Source: a bacterium
GTDB taxonomy: Bacteria > SZUA-182 > DTGQ01
NCBI GenBank assembly: GCA_040755755.1
Contig: JBFLZW010000032.1
Span: 1-17,800 of the forward strand
Direction: 5' to 3'
Length of the DNA: 17,800 nucleotides
The notes under the pieces were generated by a model. It saw only the letters and a program-made list of their open reading frames with translations. It was not told the DNA's origin and made no database searches. Positions 1 through 8,130 of this stretch are shown one piece after another. A program made the position numbers and the translations under genes. The stretch's first letter is position 1, and each line of letters begins with the position of its first letter.

Positions 1-30
1 TTTAGTCATATCGGGTCACGGGGAGGACGT

Positions 31-1428
31 ATGTTCAGGTATTTGGAAAGACATTTTTCGAGAATATGGCTATTGGTGTTTTCCGTTGACTTCCTTATTT
101 TATTGTCTGTTGTAGTTATGGCATTGAAAACAATAGCTGTCAGGCCAGGGAATACTGACATGGGGCGTATCCAGTTAAGCTATGCATATTTTATCGCTTT
201 TATTCTGCTGAGTCTGATAATGCTTTTTATTAATGAACTTTACAGCATAGAGAAAAAATATCAGCCATGGTTGTTAGCATTTAAGTGTTTCATTTCATTT
301 ACTCTTGCCTCGTTTGTCTGTTATTTTCTGTTTCACCGGGTTCTGTTTCGCGAAATCTTGTTTCACTTTACCTGTACTCTCTCACTCATTGCCTGTGGAT
401 CGATTTTATGCTGGAGATTCATGTCTTACCGGATTATTCCCCGGATTAACCTTCAGCATAGGGTTTTATTTTGGGGAACCGATGAGCTGAATAAGGCGGT
501 AGTAAGAGAAATATTAGCCGATGCTCATCCCAAGTTTAAAGTCGTTGGCTTTGTAGATAGCAACCCTGCCTTGGTAGGGAGTGTTATTATGAAGCAAAAA
601 GTTTTAGGTCGAATTAAGGACCTTGATTCTATAATTAAAACAGAAAAAGTAGAAAAACTCGTTACCCCATGCTCCCAGGCCAGAGGAGATTTCCCAGCGG
701 AAAATTTAGTCGATCTTAAATTTAAAGGGATCGAGGTCCTCGATGTCCATACATTTTATGAGCGGTTAAAAGGCAAAATCTTATTGAATGGCTTACGACC
801 AAGTTGGCTGATATTTGCCCAGGGATTTAAGAAAAATAAATTGACAAAATTACAAAAGAGAACTTTTGACATATTGATTTCAAGTATTGGCTTACTAGTT
901 ACCTTACCAGTTTCAATGATCACGGCTTTACTTATTAAACTGGAATCAAAAGGCCCGGTCATTTATCAGCAAGAGAGGGTTGGTGAAGACGGCCGCATAT
1001 TTAACTTATTCAAATTCAGATCCATGAGAAAAGATGCGGAACAGGATACCGGACCAGTATGGGCGGGGAAAAATGACCACCGCACTACTTTTATTGGGAA
1101 ATTCATCAGGAAGGTGCGCATCGATGAAATTCCTCAAATGGTTAATGTCCTGAAAGGAGATATGAGCTTTGTTGGCCCCCGGCCTGAGCGCCCTTACTTT
1201 GTAGAGATGTTGAATAAAAAAATTCCCTATTATAATCAAAGACATTCTATCAAACCCGGTATAACAGGGTGGGCTGCTGTTAACTACAGCTATGGAGCCA
1301 CTATCGAGGACGCTGTCGAAAAATTGCAGTACGATCTTTACTATATTAAGAATTACTCGCTATCTCTCGATGTGATCATTATCCTGAAGACTATTGCTAC
1401 CGTCTTGGGAAGGAAAGGTTCAAGATGA
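31..1428 (+). CDS. Polyprenyl-phosphate sugar-phosphate transferase (exopolysaccharide initiating enzyme)
   Basis: This inner-membrane enzyme should transfer a sugar-1-phosphate from a UDP-sugar to undecaprenyl phosphate, the first step of exopolysaccharide repeat-unit assembly. The 465-residue protein has about four N-terminal membrane helices (roughly residues 12-34, 50-70, 83-100 and 108-128). A Rossmann-like CoA-binding-type region follows at about 143-240, and a fifth hydrophobic segment at 277-302 leads into the bacterial sugar transferase domain. Family hallmarks visible there are GPVIYQQERVG (309-318), FKFRSMR (327-333), RIDEIPQ (363-369), SFVGPRPE (379-386) and KPGITGWAAVNYSYG (408-422). 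Length and layout fit the WcaJ/EpsB-like class, including versions associated with PEP-CTERM loci. The start is supported by GGAGG at 22-26, four bases before ATG. It is followed by a 299-bp gap and then export genes on the same strand. The sugar specificity cannot be read from the sequence. Confidence 0.93.
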   Translation: MFRYLERHFSRIWLLVFSVDFLILLSVVVMALKTIAVRPGNTDMGRIQLSYAYFIAFILLSLIMLFINELYSIEKKYQPWLLAFKCFISFTLASFVCYFLFHRVLFREILFHFTCTLSLIACGSILCWRFMSYRIIPRINLQHRVLFWGTDELNKAVVREILADAHPKFKVVGFVDSNPALVGSVIMKQKVLGRIKDLDSIIKTEKVEKLVTPCSQARGDFPAENLVDLKFKGIEVLDVHTFYERLKGKILLNGLRPSWLIFAQGFKKNKLTKLQKRTFDILISSIGLLVTLPVSMITALLIKLESKGPVIYQQERVGEDGRIFNLFKFRSMRKDAEQDTGPVWAGKNDHRTTFIGKFIRKVRIDEIPQMVNVLKGDMSFVGPRPERPYFVEMLNKKIPYYNQRHSIKPGITGWAAVNYSYGATIEDAVEKLQYDLYYIKNYSLSLDVIIILKTIATVLGRKGSR

Positions 1429-1434
1429 TTTTTG

Positions 1435-1463
1435 GGACCTGTACAAGGTCCGTTGAGCTTTTT
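1435..1463 (+). terminator. Weak hairpin with T run after the sugar transferase
   Basis: A 6-bp inverted repeat (GGACCT at 1435-1440, AGGTCC at 1446-1451, 5-base loop) begins seven bases after the stop codon. A run of five T residues follows at 1459-1463. The stem is short and the T run is displaced by seven bases, so termination would be partial at best. It does fit the idea that the following genes start from their own promoter. Confidence 0.28.
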
Positions 1464-1608
1464 ACTTATGCAAGAGTACTTCCTGATTATGAAAAAGGAT
1501 TCATAGGAAAAGAGTTAAGAAACATTTGGGATTGATTCTTTTTTAACATATTTTAAATATAAGTCAGAGTAATTGTAATAACCAAAAGCATATTTTTAGA
1601 ATTGCGAA

Positions 1609-1624
1609 TGGCCTGATATTTGCA
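1609..1624 (+). promoter_or_regulatory. Sigma-54 (RpoN) -24/-12 promoter of the EPS export operon
   Basis: The sequence TGGCCTGATATTTGCA matches the RpoN consensus TGGCACRNNNNTTGCW at 10 of 12 defined positions. The invariant GG (1610-1611) and GC (1622-1623) have exactly ten bases between them. The predicted start is near 1635, giving a leader of about 90 bases before the export gene. The surrounding 1429-1727 gap has no other gene. About 50 bases upstream of the core there is a 13-base A/T palindrome (1548-1560) that could be an activator or bending site, though AT-rich DNA produces such palindromes easily. Regulation by an enhancer-binding protein is inferred; no such regulator lies in this window. 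Confidence 0.65.
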
Positions 1625-1727
1625 TGCAATTTGTCTGTTATTATCGGCTAAATAATGATTCAGAAAAGGGTAAAAACTGATTATTATTAACGATGATAAC
1701 GATAAAAATAGTACCAGGAAGAGGTCA

Positions 1728-2576
1728 ATGAAGGGAAATCTCCGTCATAAAGTAACATTCTTATTCTTATTCACTATTTTTGTATTATTATCATTTATAG
1801 ATCTCAGGAATCTCCATGCACAAGATATTGATTACAGGATTGGAGCAGAGGATGTCCTCGCTATTTCTGTTTGGGAAAATGAGCACTTAAACCGTGAGGT
1901 GACGGTGAGACCTGATGGGAAAATTTCATTCCCCTTGCTGGATGATATCAAGGTAGAGGGGTTAACCGCTATGGAAGTCAAGGAAATAATTACCAAAGGG
2001 CTTACCCGTTATATGAGTAAGCCTGAGGTTACTGTAGCCATTCAGAAGATTGGCAGTCTCAAGGTCTACATAATGGGCGCAGTGAGCTCCCCCGGCATGT
2101 TGAGTCTGCAAAGGAAAACCAATTTACTCCAACTGCTTGCCATGGCAGGGGGCTTAACCCTGACAGAAAATGCCGACCTCGAAAAAGCTTACATCCTGCG
2201 GAATAATCAGCGTCTCCCGGTGAATTTTTCTCAATTGGTTGAAGAGGGTGATACAACTCAAAACGTTGATCTTCTTCCTGATGATGTTATTTATATACCG
2301 GATAGTTTTGCCAGGCGAATTACCGTGACCGGAGAAGTAAAAAGCCCGCAGACTATCAACTTTAAAAATGGTATTACTACTCTTGATGCAGTGCTTACGG
2401 CCGGAGGGCCTACTGAAGATGCATATTTAAATGGCACGATGGTTATCACGAAAAGGGCAGGAAAAGAAGAAACCTTAAAGGTCAAACTGAACGACGTAAT
2501 GAAAAAGGGTAAGATGAAAGATAATCTGAAACTTGAAGCCGGTGATATAGTTATTGTTCCTGCCAGGGTATTTTAA
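1728..2576 (+). CDS. Polysaccharide export outer-membrane protein (Wza-like, SLBB domains)
   Basis: This protein should form the periplasmic/outer-membrane channel through which the polysaccharide leaves the cell. The 282 residues begin with a signal peptide (basic start, hydrophobic core about 9-24, likely cleavage after LHA at 29-31). The poly-export domain follows (about 34-108, with YRIGAEDVLAISVWE and RPDGKISFPLLDDI). Two SLBB-type domains come next, about 111-190 (VYIMGAVSSPGM, LLAMAGGL) and 197-278 (VTGEVKSPQTI, VLTAGGP, GDIVIVP). It is shorter than E. coli Wza and lacks the lipobox cysteine of Wza, so it is probably cleaved by signal peptidase I rather than lipidated. The start has AGGA and GAGG at 1716-1724. 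It is the first gene after the sigma-54 promoter and lies 54 bases before the beta-barrel gene. Confidence 0.93.
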   Translation: MKGNLRHKVTFLFLFTIFVLLSFIDLRNLHAQDIDYRIGAEDVLAISVWENEHLNREVTVRPDGKISFPLLDDIKVEGLTAMEVKEIITKGLTRYMSKPEVTVAIQKIGSLKVYIMGAVSSPGMLSLQRKTNLLQLLAMAGGLTLTENADLEKAYILRNNQRLPVNFSQLVEEGDTTQNVDLLPDDVIYIPDSFARRITVTGEVKSPQTINFKNGITTLDAVLTAGGPTEDAYLNGTMVITKRAGKEETLKVKLNDVMKKGKMKDNLKLEAGDIVIVPARVF

Positions 2577-2630
2577 GATTGGATTGTTCCGAGGGTTCCC
2601 CTTTTTACCAATGCCTCCTCACTGATCAGA

Positions 2631-4043
2631 ATGGAAAGAAAAACAAAAGTAAAAATTTTTTTATTATTTTATTTACTTTTTCAACTCCATTCGATGCACC
2701 CAGCCGAAGCCATGAGAATCGGAGAAAATACCTGTTTAGCCAATATCGTGGTGGAAAGAGCGTATGATGATAATGTACTGCTAACCCGAGATACCAGAGC
2801 AGGCAGCTATATATCCACCATAAGCCCTGCACTATCCTTGATGAGAACAGCGGGAAAGATGGATTTAAGCATAAATTATAATGCTCGTTTGGCATTTTAT
2901 GAGAGAAGATATGACAACCAAAATCAGCGCATTCACTCCGGAACCTGGAACTTTGGGACAAAGCCAATGAACAGATTGAGCATGGGTATCAAAGGGCAAG
3001 ACACCTATAGCTCTTTGAAACGTGATGAAAGAGAGCCCCTGGTGGCGAGTAACACAATCAAGTTTAACGATTTTTCCGTCACTCCCTATTTTGAACAGGA
3101 AATTGGTAAAAGGCTTAAAACTACAATCAGTTATACCTTTTCAGAGAGGAAATACGACCAGGAAGATGAAAACCTGGAGGGCAGCAAAACCTATTGCGGG
3201 GCCATAGATCTTTACTATAACCTCAGCAGAAGTATTGCACTTGATGGAGAATATACATATACCCTCAATAATTTTACGGAAACAACTCCCGACCGCACAG
3301 AGCGGGAGATTGCCGCAGGGTTTACCTGGAAGAGGGGATCCGGAATACGGGCAAGTGGGAAATGCGGCTACGCCTGGGAAATGGAAGAATCAGGGCGAAG
3401 GAATAACCATCCGATCATGAATTCAACGCTTGACATTCACCCTTGGATAGGCACGATGGTCACCGCAACGTATAGTAAGTCGTCTTCTCACGCTTCCACG
3501 CATGATACGGAAAATGATTCTTTCATCTCTCATACCGCATCACTGAATATCAGGCACGATCTCCTGGGCCGGAAAGTTACGGTAAATTATGGTGGAACCT
3601 ATAACCTGTCGGATTATGATTCAGTGGACAGAGAGGATAAATCATTGAGTGGAATCGTGCGAATAGACTGGGCGATGCTCAACTCAGTATTACTCTTCCT
3701 CAGCGGTACCTATAAGAGAGACCGCTATATTCATAACTTGACTGAGAGGAGGGATAAAATCTACGGCAGTGAAGGATGTCTGGAGTTAAAGGTATCCAAA
3801 TCCACGACCCTGGCTTTGAGCGGCAGCTATACACAATCCCGATACCAACCTGATAGTTATCAGGTTAAGCTTTATGACAGGAGTGTTAAATTGGCCTACT
3901 CTCTCAATAAAAGTACCCTTTTTGAAGCTGGATATCAATGCCTGGAAAGTGTATCAGATGACCAAAAGTTACAGCCCTCTGAAGAGGACAGAGCCAATTA
4001 CCAGAGAAAGAGATGCAGTGCTGCTTTAAGGACTAATTTTTAA
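2631..4043 (+). CDS. Outer-membrane beta-barrel protein of the EPS locus
   Basis: A 470-residue exported protein with a signal peptide (hydrophobic 9-20, probable cleavage after HPAEA near residue 27). The mature part is rich in alternating polar and aromatic/hydrophobic strands separated by short charged turns, for example SINYNARLAFYERRYD, TISYTFSERKYD, ALSGSYTQSRY and KLAYSLNKSTLFEAGY. It ends in phenylalanine, as many BAM-inserted outer-membrane proteins do. Size and position between the export and chain-length genes match the uncharacterised outer-membrane barrel proteins seen in PEP-CTERM-associated EPS loci. A role as a partner of the export channel is inferred. No clear Shine-Dalgarno sequence precedes the ATG, so the start is less certain, but it places the signal peptide correctly. 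Confidence 0.82.
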   Translation: MERKTKVKIFLLFYLLFQLHSMHPAEAMRIGENTCLANIVVERAYDDNVLLTRDTRAGSYISTISPALSLMRTAGKMDLSINYNARLAFYERRYDNQNQRIHSGTWNFGTKPMNRLSMGIKGQDTYSSLKRDEREPLVASNTIKFNDFSVTPYFEQEIGKRLKTTISYTFSERKYDQEDENLEGSKTYCGAIDLYYNLSRSIALDGEYTYTLNNFTETTPDRTEREIAAGFTWKRGSGIRASGKCGYAWEMEESGRRNNHPIMNSTLDIHPWIGTMVTATYSKSSSHASTHDTENDSFISHTASLNIRHDLLGRKVTVNYGGTYNLSDYDSVDREDKSLSGIVRIDWAMLNSVLLFLSGTYKRDRYIHNLTERRDKIYGSEGCLELKVSKSTTLALSGSYTQSRYQPDSYQVKLYDRSVKLAYSLNKSTLFEAGYQCLESVSDDQKLQPSEEDRANYQRKRCSAALRTNF

Positions 4044-4071
4044 CGAAAAAAATAAGGAACAATACCCGACC

Positions 4072-5643
4072 ATGCAAGGATCATTCGATAAAGACAGGAT
4101 AAAAATCATCACAATAAGGTATTTGAACATAATATCATGCAGGAAATATTTATTTTTCAGCATATTTGCATCGATCACCATTATGAGCATAATTTATAGT
4201 TATACCGTAAAAAAGAAATATGTCTCATCTGAAACCATACTGGTTGAGAAAGAAAAAATAATTAACCCCCTCATGGAGGGTTTGGCAGTAACTCAAAGTC
4301 CTGAAGAGCGGTTAAATACGATCAAGCAGCTTCTCTTAAGCAGGAGCAGGTTGCTTCAGGTTATAAAAAAGCTGGACCTTGATTTACCTGTCAAGACACA
4401 ATTGGAATTAGAAAAATTAATTGAAGAAATGAGAAAGGCTATAAAGATAACTGTTACGGGCAAAAACCTGTATCTTATTTCATACGAAGGAGACACGCCG
4501 GAGGTTGCAAAAAATGTGACCAGTACTATTTGTGATCTTTTTATCGAGGAAAATCTGGGAGAGACGAGAGGTGCAGCTCATGAAGCATTTGCTTTCATAG
4601 AGAATCAATTAAGTATTTACAAACGCAAACTGGAAGATTCAGAAACTGCGCTGCGGCTGTTTAAGGAGGAAAATCTGGGGCAGTTGCCAGATGAAGAAAA
4701 CATCAACATGAGCAAGCTAGCAGAATACCAGGATTTACTATCGAGAGCTGAAAGTGAGCTTAAAGAGGCCCAGTTGCAAAAGGATCTGTTAACGAAACAA
4801 CTCTCGGGGGAAAGCCCTCTTATTTTAACTTCCAGTTCCAGCAGTAATAATTCCCTGGAATCCCAACTGGTTCAATTGAATGCTCAATTAAGCACTCTAT
4901 TAACTCGATATACTGAAGAGTATCCCGACATCATTACCCTTAAGGAGCAGATAGAGAAAATAAAGCAAAAAATCTCGGAAGCAGCCGAAAGCAAAGATAA
5001 AAGTCTGTATTCCGAAACTAAAGAAGAAATAACGACTGAATCAGTGAATCCGATCTACCAAAAGCTCAGAGAGGATTTAGGCCGTGTTAACATTCAGATA
5101 AATTTGCTGAATTCGCGCATAGCTGAATGTAAGGAAAAAATAGAGCTCTATTCAGCCAAGGTCAAAAGCATTCCTGCTCAAGAGCAGGAGTTGATTCGGT
5201 TAAATAGAGGGTATGATGTTAATGCATCGATCTACAAGACCCTGCTCAGCAAATTGGAAGAAGCCAGGATTTCCAGAGAACTTGAAGTTCGTGAGAAAAG
5301 TGATAATTTCCAAGTGATTGATGCAGCTCAGTTACCTCTGGTGCCAAGTAAGCCTAACAGACCTAAATTTATACTCGTTGGGGGGCTTCTTGGTTTGCTT
5401 GCAGCTTGCTCGGTAATTTATTTACTTCAGTATATGGACAGCTCTATTATCGATCAACAGGATGCCAGAGAATACTTTAAATACCCTATCCTGGCTGGCA
5501 TTCCTTTTTTACCCAGCGATGAGGACAGAAAGAAAGAGAGAAGAAATAATTTTCTGTTTTTTTCACTAGTCGGCGTATTCAGTATCTCAATCCTAACTAT
5601 AGTCATCAAGGAATTGATAGGTACCTATATATTGATTAAATAA
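4072..5643 (+). CDS. Chain-length determinant / polysaccharide co-polymerase (Wzz-GumC family)
   Basis: This inner-membrane co-polymerase should set polysaccharide length and link the kinase to the periplasmic export machinery. Of 523 residues, a first membrane helix lies at about 26-46. A long periplasmic region with extended coiled coil follows (about 170-400, many Glu/Lys/Leu heptads). The proline-rich motif PSKPNRPK (425-432) precedes the second helix at about 433-453. A third hydrophobic helix (494-512) follows a charged segment near the C-terminus, which is more than the usual two helices of the Wzz family. There is no fused ATPase domain; the kinase is encoded by the next gene, 37 bases downstream. 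The start is 28 bases after the barrel gene and has AAGGA about eleven bases before ATG. Family assignment is firm; the polymer is unknown. Confidence 0.92.
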   Translation: MQGSFDKDRIKIITIRYLNIISCRKYLFFSIFASITIMSIIYSYTVKKKYVSSETILVEKEKIINPLMEGLAVTQSPEERLNTIKQLLLSRSRLLQVIKKLDLDLPVKTQLELEKLIEEMRKAIKITVTGKNLYLISYEGDTPEVAKNVTSTICDLFIEENLGETRGAAHEAFAFIENQLSIYKRKLEDSETALRLFKEENLGQLPDEENINMSKLAEYQDLLSRAESELKEAQLQKDLLTKQLSGESPLILTSSSSSNNSLESQLVQLNAQLSTLLTRYTEEYPDIITLKEQIEKIKQKISEAAESKDKSLYSETKEEITTESVNPIYQKLREDLGRVNIQINLLNSRIAECKEKIELYSAKVKSIPAQEQELIRLNRGYDVNASIYKTLLSKLEEARISRELEVREKSDNFQVIDAAQLPLVPSKPNRPKFILVGGLLGLLAACSVIYLLQYMDSSIIDQQDAREYFKYPILAGIPFLPSDEDRKKERRNNFLFFSLVGVFSISILTIVIKELIGTYILIK

Positions 5644-5680
5644 TCATTCATAAACTTTCTGCATAATATTTTAAGAGAAA

Positions 5681-6580
5681 ATGAAATTTATGAAAAATAT
5701 GCTGGAAAAAGTTTGGCAAAGAAAACATAACTATTTAGAATTAAGCAATATTATCCATATTGAAAAATTAGTAAACAACATTATTCAGACCGAAGAATTG
5801 ACTAATAAGGAAAATTTATTACCAAGGCAAAACTTGCCGTCCTTGGATGATCAGAAAAATGACCAAGACCTCAGTGACCATCTCGTTGCGTTGTGGGAGC
5901 CAAGCTCTATGGCATCAGAACAATATCGAGAATTGAGAACACGGATACTCGATGCATCCCAAAAGGATGGAAAAAGAGTCTTCCTGATATCCAGTGCGAT
6001 TAGTGGTGAGGGAAAGACTCTGGTAGCGACCAACCTGGCCATATCGTTAGCCAGTGGGGTTCATGAAACGGCACTGCTGATAGATGCTGATCTCAGGAAT
6101 CCGAATGTGTCTTGTATGCTTGGCCTTGAAAAAACTACCAAAGGGCTGGCAGAGTATTTAACCGACGGAGGTAATTTATCGGATTTTATTACCAGAACTT
6201 CAATCCATAAACTGAACGTGATAACCTCCGGTTCGCCACCCCAAAATCCTTCTGAACTGATAAGCTCTGAGTACATGTCTAATTTGGTCAAGGAGGTAAA
6301 ACATCGTTATAATAATCGCTATATCATCATAGATGCTCCCCCTCTCGTCCCGGTAACTGATTCGGTCGTCCTCTCATCCCTGGTAGATGGTATTATTATT
6401 GTTGTTAAGGCATTATCTACTCAGAGAGAAATTGTGGATAATGCTCTTGCCAAAATAGAGGCAAAGGAAAAAATTCTCGGATTGGTCATTAATTACTGCA
6501 AAGGTAATATACCTTATCCTTACTATAAGTATTACAATAAGGACAACAACAACAACAATAATAAGCATTGTAAAACCTGA
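5681..6580 (+). CDS. BY-type tyrosine autokinase (CpsD/CapB family)
   Basis: A cytoplasmic P-loop tyrosine kinase that should pair with the preceding co-polymerase and control polysaccharide assembly by cycles of autophosphorylation. In 299 residues it shows Walker A SGEGKT (108-113), Walker A' ALLIDADLR (131-139) and Walker B IIIDAP (215-220), as expected for BY kinases. The segment SEQYRELRTRI (79-89) matches the usual lead-in to the kinase domain. The C-terminal tail carries the tyrosine cluster used for autophosphorylation (Tyr 279, 281, 282, 284, 285), followed by six asparagines and KHCKT. About 70 weakly conserved residues precede the kinase domain. The start codon is uncertain because Met1, Met4 and Met7 are close together. 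It is the last gene of the EPS operon and converges on the oxidoreductase gene, with 24 bases between stop codons. Confidence 0.93.
   Translation: MKFMKNMLEKVWQRKHNYLELSNIIHIEKLVNNIIQTEELTNKENLLPRQNLPSLDDQKNDQDLSDHLVALWEPSSMASEQYRELRTRILDASQKDGKRVFLISSAISGEGKTLVATNLAISLASGVHETALLIDADLRNPNVSCMLGLEKTTKGLAEYLTDGGNLSDFITRTSIHKLNVITSGSPPQNPSELISSEYMSNLVKEVKHRYNNRYIIIDAPPLVPVTDSVVLSSLVDGIIIVVKALSTQREIVDNALAKIEAKEKILGLVINYCKGNIPYPYYKYYNKDNNNNNNKHCKT
6545..6562 (+). repeat. Trinucleotide run (AAC x4, AAT x2) coding for six asparagines
   Basis: Six consecutive Asn codons lie in the tail of the tyrosine kinase, directly after its tyrosine cluster. Slippage would change the number of Asn residues without shifting the frame. 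Confidence 0.8.
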
Positions 6581-6604
6581 AGAAACAATGATGGGTAAAC
6601 AAAA

Positions 6605-7987
6605 TTAATACAAAACCCATCGGTTGGCTATGGTAATGCCGCTGAGCAAAGCTCCGACAATCCCCACCAGCCCCTGATCTGTGCCACAAATAAAAAGATT
6701 TCTGATATCTGTCCGGCCATCGTTCACCTTGTCCGGCGATCCATAGACCGCACCGTTTTGTCTGCCGGTAAATCGCTGAACCGTCCTGGGAGTAAAGGTG
6801 TCCTGGGCTGCGATATGCTGCCCAAGTCCGGGAATAAACCGTTCTGCTCTCTGTACCGACTCGTGCAGGCAGCACTTTTTCTGCATCTGGTATTCCTCCT
6901 CCCCCAGCCTGTTCCAGAGATCGAAATTGGCCAGATGGGTGAGACGGATTATTCCTTCGGGCATCGGCTCATTCAATTGGTAATTATTGGGACAGCAGAT
7001 CACACCGCTTGACAGATCAATCAGGGTATCCGGCTTCCGGTAGACAAAGTTTTCAGTGTCATTGGAGAAAAGAACCGTGTCCTCAAACTCGAGGGACTGT
7101 AAAGGTAAACAATCAAGCAGCAGAACGGATTCAACAAAGGTTAACTCTCCCGGCTCTGGCTCTCTGGCTCCCGCAGGCCAGGAGGAGCACAGTGCCCGTG
7201 TTTCGGGAATTCCGATACTTGAGATGATGACTTTGGCCCGCATCATCCGGCTATCAGCCAGGTGAATCTCAGCTACCTGGTCACGATGAATGTGGAGTTT
7301 GTGAACCCTGCACCCCGTTCGCAGCTCTCCACCGGCATCCCGGAATTTATCAACCAGTAGCTGAAGCACCTGCCGCATGCCATGCCGCGGGCGGGCAAAT
7401 CCTTCATTAAAGATACTTCTGAAGAGAATGGAAAATTGGGCAAAGTCCATGTCATCAGCCCTTGAATTCCCGTAAAACATCACCGGGCACAGAAGCATTT
7501 CAATCAGGAGAGGGTCGGACAAGAATTGCTTCAGGGCCGTTCGGGCGAAAACCGATTCTCCTCCTCGTGAGAGGTCATCATACCCGGCTAAAGAGCCGGT
7601 AAGTTTTAAAAAGCCATCAACCTGGCTGGGGAACTTATCGGCGATTTCCTGGATCAGGAACTGAAAATCATTGGTAAATGCCAGTTCCTTCTCCGGAAAA
7701 ACGATGCGGGAAATCCGCTGAGGGCAGAGATGGAAATCATCATAGGATAGCCGAAGCTGTCGCAGTATCCTGGTCAGAGGGGCTGATTTTGCCGATCGGG
7801 GCACATAGTTGGTCATAGCATGCAGGCCAACGTCCAGGATACGCCCCTGAAAAGGAAAGAAGGAATTCAATCCCCCTGCCCTGCTGTGTTTTTCCAGGAT
7901 GCAGACCCGCCGGCCAAAATGGGCCAGCCGGATCCCCGCAGCCAGGCCGGACAGCCCGGCACCGATGATGACGACATCGTAATCCAT
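6605..7987 (-). CDS. Phytoene-desaturase-like FAD-dependent oxidoreductase (CrtI superfamily)
   Basis: A 460-residue flavoprotein that should oxidise, reduce or isomerise a carbon chain using FAD. The N-terminal dinucleotide-binding motif is IGAGLSGLAAG (8-18), with the ribose-binding glutamate at position 32 and the following RAGGLNSF (36-43) typical of the phytoene desaturase/retinol saturase group. LDVGLHAMTNY (51-61) matches the conserved stretch after it. The C-terminal FAD motif is present as NLFICGTDQGLVGIVGALLSG. It is on the same strand as the ole/ketosynthase/ACP genes but separated from them by the DUF262-HEPN cassette. Its higher GC resembles the ole genes rather than the cassette. 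A carotenoid role is not supported, since no other carotenoid gene is present. Action on an acyl chain or hydrocarbon is inferred from context only. Confidence 0.85.
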   Translation of the reverse strand: MDYDVVIIGAGLSGLAAGIRLAHFGRRVCILEKHSRAGGLNSFFPFQGRILDVGLHAMTNYVPRSAKSAPLTRILRQLRLSYDDFHLCPQRISRIVFPEKELAFTNDFQFLIQEIADKFPSQVDGFLKLTGSLAGYDDLSRGGESVFARTALKQFLSDPLLIEMLLCPVMFYGNSRADDMDFAQFSILFRSIFNEGFARPRHGMRQVLQLLVDKFRDAGGELRTGCRVHKLHIHRDQVAEIHLADSRMMRAKVIISSIGIPETRALCSSWPAGAREPEPGELTFVESVLLLDCLPLQSLEFEDTVLFSNDTENFVYRKPDTLIDLSSGVICCPNNYQLNEPMPEGIIRLTHLANFDLWNRLGEEEYQMQKKCCLHESVQRAERFIPGLGQHIAAQDTFTPRTVQRFTGRQNGAVYGSPDKVNDGRTDIRNLFICGTDQGLVGIVGALLSGITIANRWVLY

Positions 7988-8064
7988 TATGCTTTTTCAC
8001 TTCTTTCCATTTTACTGAGCACCCTCTAGCACTAACTTTTGGAAAAAATATTGATGTCAATCCT

Positions 8065-8130
8065 GGTTATTAACCTAATTAAGGCGATGGAGAGGGTCAA
8101 GTTTTACAGAAATCTACTTTACCTAATTAA
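8065..8130. repeat. Palindrome and short direct repeats at the edge of the DUF262-HEPN cassette
   Basis: GGTTATTAACC at 8065-8075 is a perfect inverted repeat around one base. The 10-mer ACCTAATTAA occurs at 8073-8082 and again at 8121-8130, the second copy running into the stop end of the HEPN gene. They lie where AT-rich cassette DNA gives way to the more GC-rich oxidoreductase gene. They could be an operator for the oxidoreductase or a trace of insertion; neither is shown. Confidence 0.35.

Noticed and set aside
6590-6621. Inverted repeat GATGGGT/ACCCATC between the convergent stop codons of the kinase and oxidoreductase
   Set aside because: The stem is only 7 bp with an 18-base loop and there is no T run on either strand, so it is not a convincing terminator.
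8055-8060. Perfect minus-strand TTGACA ahead of the oxidoreductase gene
   Set aside because: No acceptable -10 box lies 16-18 bases downstream (AGTTAG at best), so I do not call a promoter.
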